Origin: Methylocystaceae bacterium
GTDB lineage: Bacteria > Pseudomonadota > Alphaproteobacteria > Rhizobiales > Beijerinckiaceae
Assembly: GCA_003105285.1 (NCBI GenBank)
Contig: PQAN01000295.1
Span: forward strand, 1 to 5,358
Length of the DNA: 5,358 bases
Direction: 5' to 3'
Part shown: one piece after another, positions 1-5,358 of the stretch
How positions within the stretch are numbered: the first letter of the stretch is position 1
Layout of the letters: each line of letters opens with the position of its first letter
Program-made: the position numbers and the translations under genes
The notes under the pieces: model-generated
The model's database searches: none
Seen by the model: only the letters and a program-made list of their open reading frames with translations
Told to the model about the DNA's origin: nothing

Positions 1-976
1 GGTTGAACTCGGCCTGGGCGCGCACCACTTCCGCCGCCGCCTCGGCGAGACGCGGGGCGTTGCGGCCGGGCGTCGGCAGCGGCACGCGCAGGCGCACGCC
101 GACCGTGTTGGAGTTCGATCGGATCGGGTCTTCGACGGCCGGGTCCGTGCCCTGCTCGTTGCGGCCGAAGATGCCGATCTCTGGACTTTCGATGAACGAG
201 GCCTCGACGAGACGCGCCTGTGTCTGCGCGCGCGCGAGGCTCGCGAGCGGCGCGCGCAGCGCCGGATGATCCTCGACCGGGCGCGGCGGTAGCGGCGGCT
301 CGAGCGTTCCGTCGGGATTCGCGCCGCCCGTCAGCACGGCATAGGCGGCGCGCGCCGCCTTGGCCGCCGCCTCCATCTGTGCGAGTTCGGTTTCCGCCGC
401 GAGCGTCTCGTTGCGGGCGAGCAGGGCGTCTTGCGAGGCGTTCTCGCCGAGCTCCACGCGCCGCGTCATGTCGTTACCGATGTCGCGCGCGGTGGCGAGC
501 CGGTCGCGCGCGATCGCCATGTCGCGAGCGGCGCGCTGCGCGCTCCACCAGGCGTCGCGCAGCAGCGCCGCGACGTCGAGCCGACGCAGCGCCACACGCT
601 CGTCGAGCTCCAATATTCCCGCCGTGACATTGGTTTCATAGGCGTCGCGCTGGCCGGGCAGCCATAAGGGCATGCCGACCTCGAGCTCCGTTTCGCGGTA
701 GCCTTTCACATTTCCGCCGACGCGCTCTCGACGCGAGCCTGCGAAATAGGGGGAGCCCGGAGTGATCGAGCTCGAGGTCGCATAACGCGCGGCGACGGCG
801 CGGCGTTGCGCCTCCAGCGCGGCGCTCTGCGCGTCGATGACGATCGCCATGTCGAGATGGCGCGCCAGCGCGAAGCCGGGCGGCTTCGGTCTGGCCTTCT
901 CCTTCGCGCCGGCGCTCGATGCGAGCAGCGCGAACGCCAAGACGCAGAGAGCGGGCGTGACGAAGCCTCGGCGCAT
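1..976 (-). CDS. czcC: CzcC/TolC-like outer-membrane efflux factor, 3' end cut by window edge
   Basis: This is the outer-membrane channel of the tripartite efflux pump. About 325 residues are visible and the frame is still open at base 1. CzcC-type proteins are about 420 residues, so roughly the last 100 (the end of the second TolC repeat) lie outside. Residues 1-24 form a signal peptide: MRR, a hydrophobic core, then an SAGA|KEK-like cleavage site. Cys11 sits inside the core without a lipobox, so a CusC-like lipoprotein is unlikely. Family features are a strand near 101-110 (GMPLWLPGQR), long Ala/Glu/Arg-rich helices at about 115-220 including RVELGENASQDALLARNE, PEIGIFGR from 265, and VPLPTPGRN from 298, matching the second-repeat 'IPLPLFNRN' region of CzcC. 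It follows the pump gene by 11 bases. An in-frame ATG at 991 overlaps the pump stop as ATGA. I prefer 976 because GAGAG lies 8 bases before it. The family is clear; substrate cannot be read from this subunit. Confidence 0.9.
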   Translation of the reverse strand, partial: MRRGFVTPALCVLAFALLASSAGAKEKARPKPPGFALARHLDMAIVIDAQSAALEAQRRAVAARYATSSSITPGSPYFAGSRRERVGGNVKGYRETELEVGMPLWLPGQRDAYETNVTAGILELDERVALRRLDVAALLRDAWWSAQRAARDMAIARDRLATARDIGNDMTRRVELGENASQDALLARNETLAAETELAQMEAAAKAARAAYAVLTGGANPDGTLEPPLPPRPVEDHPALRAPLASLARAQTQARLVEASFIESPEIGIFGRNEQGTDPAVEDPIRSNSNTVGVRLRVPLPTPGRNAPRLAEAAAEVVRAQAEFN

Positions 977-991
977 GGAAAAAACTCTCAT
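977..991 (-). promoter_or_regulatory. Pump/outer-membrane-factor junction with two possible starts
   Basis: The pump stop TGA (990-988) is part of ATGA, giving an in-frame ATG at 991 for the downstream gene. A second in-frame ATG lies at 976 after GAGAG and a run of six T. Starting at 991 would add five residues (MRVFS) before MRRGF and give a 4-base stop/start overlap typical of translational coupling. Starting at 976 uses GAGAG as a weak ribosome binding site at 8 bases. Either start keeps the signal peptide. Both arrangements imply coupled translation. Confidence 0.45.
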
Positions 992-3900
992 CGTCGGAGC
1001 GCCCGCGCCGGCGCAGGCGCCGCTTCCGCCGGCGGCTCCGCCGCGCGCTTCACGCGCCTCTGCAACAGCCGCCGCAGGCTGAATCGATCGTAGAGAATCG
1101 GCAGGAGCACGAGAGTGAGCACGGTGGCGGTGAGCAGGCCGCCGATCACCACAATGGCGAGCGGCCGTTGGATTTCGGCGCCGGGGCCCGTCGCGAACAG
1201 GAAGGGCATGAGGCCGAAGGCGGCGATCGTCGCCGTCAAGATCACCGGCCGCATGCGCCGGCGCGCGCCCTCGACGACGGCCTCGTGAACGGGGCGGCCT
1301 TCGGCGACGAGCTTGTTGATGTAGGAAATCAGCACGACGCCGTTCAGCACGGCGATGCCGATGAGCGCGATGAAGCCGACGGAGGCCGGCACCGACAGGA
1401 ATTCACCGGATATCCATAGGCCGAGCACGCCGCCGATCGCCGCGAAAGGCACGTTGCAGAAGACGAGCGCCGCCTGCGAGACGGAATTGAAGGTGAGGTA
1501 GAGCAGCAGGAAGATGAGCGCGAGCGCCAACGGCACGACGATCGACAGCCGCGCCGAGGCGCGCTGCTGATTCTCGAACTGGCCGCCCCAGACGAATTTA
1601 TAGCCTTGGGGCGCGCGCACTTCTTTGGCGACGGCGGCCTTGGCGTCGTCGACGAAGCCCACGAGATCGCGTCCGGAGACATTGGCGAGAATGGTGGCGA
1701 AGCGCCGCGCCTCCTCGCGAATGACCTGGATGGGGCCGTTCTCGGTGCGGACTTCCGCGAGCTGCGACAATTCGACGACCTTTCCGTCCGGCGACACGAC
1801 CGGCAGGCGCGCGAAATCGATCGGCGAACGCCGCGACACTTCGGCGCCGCGCACGACGAGCGGCGTGCGAATCGGTCCTTCGAGCACGAGGCCGACTTGG
1901 CGCCCGTCCACCCAGACGCGCAAGCCGTCCTGAATCTCGCTGGCGTTCAGCCCGAAGCGGCCCGCCGCGAGGCGGTCGACCTTGGCGGTCAGATAGCGCA
2001 TGCCGTCGTTTTGCAGGGCGAAGACGTCGCGCGCGCCCTTGATCTTGCGGAGAGACGCCGCCACCTCGCGCGCCAGGCGGTTCAATTCGTCGAGATCGTC
2101 GCCGAACACCTTCACCACGACGTCGCCGCGCGCGCCGATGATCATCTCCTGCACGCGCATGTCGATCGGCTGCGAGAAGGCGTAGGAGATGCCCGGAATG
2201 CTGTCGAGCACGGCGCGAATCTCGCCGACGAGCCAGTCCATGTCCTTGCCGCGCCACGTGTTGGTCGGCGCGAGCGTGAGGAACATGTCGGTCTCGTTGA
2301 GGCCGACGGGATCGATGCCGAGTTCGTCGGCCCCGGCGCGCGCCATGATTCCCTGCACCTCCGGCACACGCGACATGATCGCGCGCTCGATGCGCATGTC
2401 CGTTTCGGCGGCGACATCGACGCTGATCGTCGGATGCTTGCGCACGGTGACGACGGGCGTGCCTTCGTCCATGACCGGCATGAAGGTCTGGCCGATCTGG
2501 TTCGAGGCGACGAACGCCAGCGCCAGGCCGGCCATTGCGATGACGCCGACGACGGCCGGCCGTCTCATGGCGCGCTCGAGCAGCGGATCGTAGAATTGCG
2601 AAATTTTGCGCACCAGCCAGGGCTCGTCGTCGGCCCCGGGGCGCAGCAGAGTGGCGGCGAGCGCGGGCACCACGGTCAGGGACAAGATCAATGCCGAGGT
2701 CAGCGCGAAGGCGATCGTCAGGGCGACGGGAGCGAACAGCCGTCCCTCCAGACCTTCCAGCGACAGCAACGGCAAGAACACCGTGATGATGATGACGGCG
2801 CCGGAGATCAGCGGCGTCGCGACCTCGCGCGTCGCCTCCAATGTGAGCCGGATGCGATCCCGAACATCGGCCTTTCGCTCGCCGGCCAGTCGATGTTCGA
2901 CATTCTCGACGACGACGACGGCGCAATCGACCAGAATGCCGATGGCGATGGCGAGGCCGCCGAGCGACATGATGTTGGCGGAGAGGCCCCAGAGCCGCAT
3001 GATCGCGAAGGTCGAGAGAGCGGCGAGCGGCAGGATGAGCGAAACGACGATCGCCGCGCGCAGATTGCCGAGAAACAGGACGAGCAGGATCACGACGAGG
3101 ACGATCGCCTCGATCAGGACTTTCTGCACGGTCCAGACGGCCTTGCCGATGAGCTCGCTGCGATCGTAGAAAATCTCGACGCGAACGCCCTCCGGCAGGC
3201 TCGCGTCCAGTTCGGCCAGCCTCGCCTTGACGCCCTCGACGACGCTGCGCGCGTCGGCGCCGCGCAGGCCGAGAACCAGCGCCCAGACGGCCTCGCTCTC
3301 GCCGTCGCGCGTCGTGACGCCGTTTCTGGCGAGCGACCCGTTGCGCACCTCGGCGATGTCGCCGACGCGCACGATGCCCGTCGGCCGCGCCGCGATGACG
3401 ACGGAGCGGATGTCCTCGAGCGTCCGCAGGCGCCCTTCGGTGCGCACCAGCAGGGCCTCCTCGCCGTCGCGCACCCGGCCCGCTCCGTCGTTGCGGTTGT
3501 TTTCCGCCAGCGCGGTCTGCAACATCGCGACGGTGATGCCGCGCGCCGCCATTGCGGGCGGCGAGGGGACGACCTCGAAGGTGCGAACGAAACCGCCGAG
3601 CACATTGACGTCCGCGACGCCCGGCAGGCCGCGCAGCGCCGGGCGGATCGTCCAGTCGATGAGGCTGCGCTGCTCGGTCGGCGTGAGGTCGCCGCCGACG
3701 ACGGTGAACATCAGCATTTCGGCGAGCGGCGTGACGATCGGCGCGAGGCCGCCGGACGTGCCTTGCGGGAGCTGGTCGGCGGCCGCCGCGAGGCGCTCGT
3801 TGACCTGCGCGCGGGCCCAGAAAATATCGGTCCCTTCCGAGAATTCGAAGGTCAGCAGCGCGACCGAATAGCGCGTCGTCGAGCGCATCCTGACGAGATT

Positions 3901-4131
3901 GGGAACGCCGCGCACGGCGATCTCGATCGGCGCCGTGACGCGGTTCTCGAGCTCCTCCGGCGTGAGGCCCGGCGCGCGCATGGAGACGAGCACCTGCACC
4001 GGCGCGACGTCCGGGAAAGCGTCGATCGGCAGCTTGGTGTAGGCGTGCAGTCCCCAGGCGGCGAGGCCGAGCGCGCCGAGAAAGACGAGAAGTCGCCGGC
4101 CGAGGGAGGCCTCGATCAGATAGTCGATCAT
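988..4131 (-). CDS. czcA: HME-RND family efflux pump, CzcA-like inner-membrane permease
   Basis: Proton-driven inner-membrane pump of the heavy-metal RND family, complete at 1047 residues (family about 1040-1070). TM1 is at about 12-31, followed by the signature PIDAFPDV (35-42). A large periplasmic pore/docking domain precedes TM2-TM6 (about 337-490), and TM7 (525-543) leads into FMPVMDEG (550-557). The second periplasmic domain carries PIDMRVQEM (655-663) and VKVFGDDL (673-680). TM8-TM12 (about 863-1013) contain GIAVLNGVVLISYIN, RPVILTA and GAEIQRPLAIVVIGG, which are strongly CzcA-like. The TM4 proton-relay motif is AIGILVDCAVVVVEN: Asp402 and Glu409 match CzcA Asp408 and Glu415, but the first CzcA Asp (402) is Ala396 here, and Cys403 is unusual. 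From memory-based alignment, CusA Met573/623/672 correspond to Thr562, Glu613 and Glu662, arguing against a CusA-type Cu(I)/Ag(I) path. The C-terminus has an Ala/Pro/Arg tail. It starts 10 bases after the adaptor stop. The family call is very secure; the metal, and even a non-metal substrate, stay open. Confidence 0.96.
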   Translation of the reverse strand: MIDYLIEASLGRRLLVFLGALGLAAWGLHAYTKLPIDAFPDVAPVQVLVSMRAPGLTPEELENRVTAPIEIAVRGVPNLVRMRSTTRYSVALLTFEFSEGTDIFWARAQVNERLAAAADQLPQGTSGGLAPIVTPLAEMLMFTVVGGDLTPTEQRSLIDWTIRPALRGLPGVADVNVLGGFVRTFEVVPSPPAMAARGITVAMLQTALAENNRNDGAGRVRDGEEALLVRTEGRLRTLEDIRSVVIAARPTGIVRVGDIAEVRNGSLARNGVTTRDGESEAVWALVLGLRGADARSVVEGVKARLAELDASLPEGVRVEIFYDRSELIGKAVWTVQKVLIEAIVLVVILLVLFLGNLRAAIVVSLILPLAALSTFAIMRLWGLSANIMSLGGLAIAIGILVDCAVVVVENVEHRLAGERKADVRDRIRLTLEATREVATPLISGAVIIITVFLPLLSLEGLEGRLFAPVALTIAFALTSALILSLTVVPALAATLLRPGADDEPWLVRKISQFYDPLLERAMRRPAVVGVIAMAGLALAFVASNQIGQTFMPVMDEGTPVVTVRKHPTISVDVAAETDMRIERAIMSRVPEVQGIMARAGADELGIDPVGLNETDMFLTLAPTNTWRGKDMDWLVGEIRAVLDSIPGISYAFSQPIDMRVQEMIIGARGDVVVKVFGDDLDELNRLAREVAASLRKIKGARDVFALQNDGMRYLTAKVDRLAAGRFGLNASEIQDGLRVWVDGRQVGLVLEGPIRTPLVVRGAEVSRRSPIDFARLPVVSPDGKVVELSQLAEVRTENGPIQVIREEARRFATILANVSGRDLVGFVDDAKAAVAKEVRAPQGYKFVWGGQFENQQRASARLSIVVPLALALIFLLLYLTFNSVSQAALVFCNVPFAAIGGVLGLWISGEFLSVPASVGFIALIGIAVLNGVVLISYINKLVAEGRPVHEAVVEGARRRMRPVILTATIAAFGLMPFLFATGPGAEIQRPLAIVVIGGLLTATVLTLVLLPILYDRFSLRRLLQRRVKRAAEPPAEAAPAPARALRR

Positions 4132-4141
4132 GACGGATCGC

Positions 4142-5278
4142 TCACTTGTCGGTCGTGTCTCTTGCGGCGAGTTCCGCGAGCAAGGTCAAAATGCCGCGCG
4201 TCGCGACGCGATCTCCGGCGTTCAGCGGGGCCTGCACCGACGCATATTGTGGGGTCTCGGACACCAAAGTGACAGGCGTCGCCTGAAATCCTTCGGCCGT
4301 GCGCAAGAAAACCCAGTCCTTGTCGCGGTGGTGGATCACGGCGTCGCGCGGCATCCGCCACAGTGGACCGCCGACGCCGCGAAGCCGCAGGATCGCCTGC
4401 ACGGCCTGGCCGGGCCGGATCGGGTCCTTGCCGGGGACGAATTCCGCGACGGCGGTCACGGACTGCGTCGCCGGGTCCGCCGTGCGTCCGATGCGGATGA
4501 GCCGCCCCTCCACCCCGACGCTCGGCAGAACGACGCGGTCGGCGCGCTCCAAGGAGGCGGCGCGGCCGAGCGGCACTTGAAGGTTGACCCATATAGGCTT
4601 CAGCCGCGCGATGGTGACGAGCGGCGCGGAGGCCTGCACGCGGTCGCCGACCGTGCCGTGGCGGTTGAGGATCGTGCCGGAGATCGGCGCGCGCACCAGC
4701 AGCGAGGCGGCGAGGCGGCGATCCTTGCGCAAGGCCTCGATCTCCTTCTCCGGCATGCCGGCGAGCGCCAGGAGCTGCGAGCGCTCCTCCAGAGCGGAGC
4801 GCGCCTGCGCGGCTTCCGCGCGCGTGACCAGCAGCCGGCGCTCGGCGATGATGCGCTCCTTGTGGAGCTGCTCGTCGCGCCGCAGTTTTTCGGCCGCCAG
4901 GGCGGAGTCGGCGGCGGCCTGCAGGAAGGCGCGCTGCGCTTCGATCAGCTCGGAAGACTTGAGCGTGGCGATGGAGTCGCCTTCCTTCACATCCTCGTCG
5001 GGGGAGACGAGCAGCGTCTCGATGAGGCCCGCGGCCGGCGCCGCCACCATGCGGAGCTGGTGCGGCGGAACGACGACGGTTCCAGGAACGACCAGTTCGT
5101 CGGTCCCCGATCCCTTCTCGATCGGCTGCGTCTCGATGCCGGCGGCGCGAATATCTTGTTCCTGCAAAGGAATGACGACTTGGTCCGCGGCGGCGCCCAC
5201 GCCTTCGGCCCGCAGCGCGCCGAGCGCGCAGATGACCGATATGACGGTCAGAATAGATTGAAAAGTCGGATTTTTCAT
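4142..5278 (-). CDS. czcB: CzcB/HlyD-like periplasmic adaptor (membrane fusion protein)
   Basis: Periplasmic adaptor linking the RND pump to the outer-membrane channel; 378 residues, complete, and shorter than CzcB (about 520) or CusB (about 407). Residues 1-30 form a signal peptide (MKNPTF, hydrophobic ILTVISVICALGAL, then Ala-rich). Cys17 is not in a lipobox, so it is probably secreted rather than lipid-anchored. Domains in order: first lipoyl half at about 76-106 (VAAPAAGLIETLLVSPDEDV), a charged alpha-helical hairpin at about 108-190, second lipoyl half at 192-224 (LLVRAPISGTILNRHGTVGD), a beta-barrel at about 226-300, and a membrane-proximal domain at about 305-370 (PRDAVIHHRDKDWVFLR). 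Between signal peptide and first lipoyl half there is neither a CusB-like Met cluster nor a CzcB-like His-rich stretch, so metal pre-binding is not evident. The ATG at 5278 is the only usable start in the window: the frame stays open to the right edge but has no ATG, GTG or TTG upstream, and the signal peptide begins here. No good Shine-Dalgarno precedes it. First gene of the operon. Confidence 0.94.
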   Translation of the reverse strand: MKNPTFQSILTVISVICALGALRAEGVGAAADQVVIPLQEQDIRAAGIETQPIEKGSGTDELVVPGTVVVPPHQLRMVAAPAAGLIETLLVSPDEDVKEGDSIATLKSSELIEAQRAFLQAAADSALAAEKLRRDEQLHKERIIAERRLLVTRAEAAQARSALEERSQLLALAGMPEKEIEALRKDRRLAASLLVRAPISGTILNRHGTVGDRVQASAPLVTIARLKPIWVNLQVPLGRAASLERADRVVLPSVGVEGRLIRIGRTADPATQSVTAVAEFVPGKDPIRPGQAVQAILRLRGVGGPLWRMPRDAVIHHRDKDWVFLRTAEGFQATPVTLVSETPQYASVQAPLNAGDRVATRGILTLLAELAARDTTDK

Positions 5279-5314
5279 TCGGGGGAGGGACTCGTCTGGA
5301 CGTCGCGGGCCAAT

Positions 5315-5327
5315 TTCGCTTATCGAA
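5315..5327. repeat. Short inverted repeat TTCG-N5-CGAA
   Basis: A 4-base inverted repeat with a 5-base centre (TTCG CTTAT CGAA) that overlaps the downstream edge of the tandem direct repeat by three bases. It might be a second small operator element between the repeat and the gene. Four-base arms are common by chance in DNA of this composition, so it is listed only because it sits in the short regulatory region. Confidence 0.2.
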
Positions 5328-5346
5328 GCTGACAGAAAGCTGACGG
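5325..5346 (-). promoter_or_regulatory. Tandem 11-base direct repeat, candidate PhoB/OmpR-family response-regulator site
   Basis: On the minus strand, CCGTCAGCTTT is followed at once by CTGTCAGCTTC. The two 11-base units match at 9 positions and share GTCAGCTT. The 11-base period puts both on the same DNA face, as in sites bound by head-to-tail dimers of PhoB/OmpR-family regulators. The half-sites CCGTCAG and CTGTCAG match the pho-box half CTGTCAT at 5 and 6 of 7 positions. It lies about 46-67 bases upstream of the adaptor start, where an activator of this operon would bind. The repeat is seen directly; the regulator is inferred. A PhoB-type site or a metal-sensing CzcR/CopR-like regulator would both fit. 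Confidence 0.5.
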
Positions 5347-5358
5347 CTCGAACTCGAG

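Larger units (their letters stand above)
5279..5358 (-). promoter_or_regulatory. Operon leader and probable promoter region
   Basis: These 80 bases precede the first gene and must hold at least part of its promoter, since nothing else in the window can. Apart from the tandem repeat, a weak -10-like GATAAG occurs at about 5320-5325 and GAAATT at about 5313-5318 (minus strand). The second lies about 10 bases after the repeat, the distance usual in pho-box promoters, but matches TATAAT at only 3 of 6 positions. The last 12 bases before the ATG are pyrimidine-rich (TCCCTCCCCCGA), with no purine-rich ribosome binding site. No promoter can be fixed with confidence. Confidence 0.35.

Noticed and set aside
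3..641. Several plus-strand frames of 78-135 codons opposite the outer-membrane factor
   Set aside because: Ser/Ala/Arg-rich shadow frames. The minus-strand frame over the same bases is open throughout and matches the CzcC family.
977..990. Run of six T (minus strand) after the pump stop as a possible terminator
   Set aside because: No GC-rich hairpin directly precedes the T run within the 11-base gap, and the next gene starts immediately afterwards.
1598..2926. A 442-codon minus-strand frame inside the pump gene
   Set aside because: Arg/His-rich translation in a shifted frame of the pump coding sequence. The pump frame is intact across the whole region, so this is not a frameshifted or nested gene.
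1606..4272. An 888-codon open frame on the plus strand, antisense to the pump gene
   Set aside because: Its translation is Asp/Arg/His/Gln-rich with no recognisable domain or membrane pattern. It lies opposite a clear RND gene, and long antisense frames are expected in GC-rich codon-biased genes.
4130..5332. A 400-codon open frame on the plus strand, antisense to the adaptor gene
   Set aside because: Low-complexity Arg/Gly/Asp/Ala-rich translation with no family resemblance. The opposite strand encodes a convincing adaptor with signal peptide and lipoyl halves.
5347..5358. CTCGAACTCGAG at the right edge, ending in a CTCGAG palindrome (XhoI site)
   Set aside because: Could suggest a cloning boundary or a small repeat, but a 6-base palindrome is common by chance in such DNA and nothing else supports it.

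Overview
The window holds one tightly packed operon on the minus strand. It encodes a three-part RND efflux system of the heavy-metal-efflux (HME-RND, Czc/Cus) type. Read 5' to 3' on the minus strand, it contains a periplasmic adaptor (CzcB/HlyD-like, complete), an inner-membrane RND pump (CzcA-like, complete, 1047 residues) and an outer-membrane factor (CzcC/TolC-like, whose 3' end runs off the left edge). The gaps are 10 and about 11 bases, with no room for terminators or internal promoters, so the three genes are almost certainly cotranscribed. The 80 bases at the right edge are upstream DNA.

The DNA is strongly GC-rich, with G/C-loaded third codon positions and Ala/Arg-rich proteins. This suits a high-GC proteobacterium. 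An alphaproteobacterium (Rhizobiales, possibly a methanotroph-like lineage) is my guess from protein style only. There is no rRNA, tRNA or marker gene to settle it. I saw no insertion sequence, CRISPR array, tRNA, integrase or other transfer mark.

The likely mechanism is the standard one for the family. The pump takes substrate from the periplasm or outer membrane leaflet using proton flow. The adaptor joins pump to outer-membrane channel, and substrate leaves the cell. The exact metal is unclear. The pump's C-terminal half reads like CzcA (divalent metals), but its TM4 motif has Ala where CzcA has its first Asp, plus a Cys after the conserved Asp. By eye alignment, the three Cu(I)/Ag(I)-binding methionines of CusA are also missing. 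The adaptor lacks both a His-rich and a Met-rich N-terminus.

The most useful extra signal is upstream of the operon: two 11-base direct repeats in tandem, laid out like a pho box or other PhoB/OmpR-family response-regulator site. The window shows no undescribed system. It is a recognisable efflux operon with an unusual pump motif, B-A-C gene order and a candidate two-component operator.
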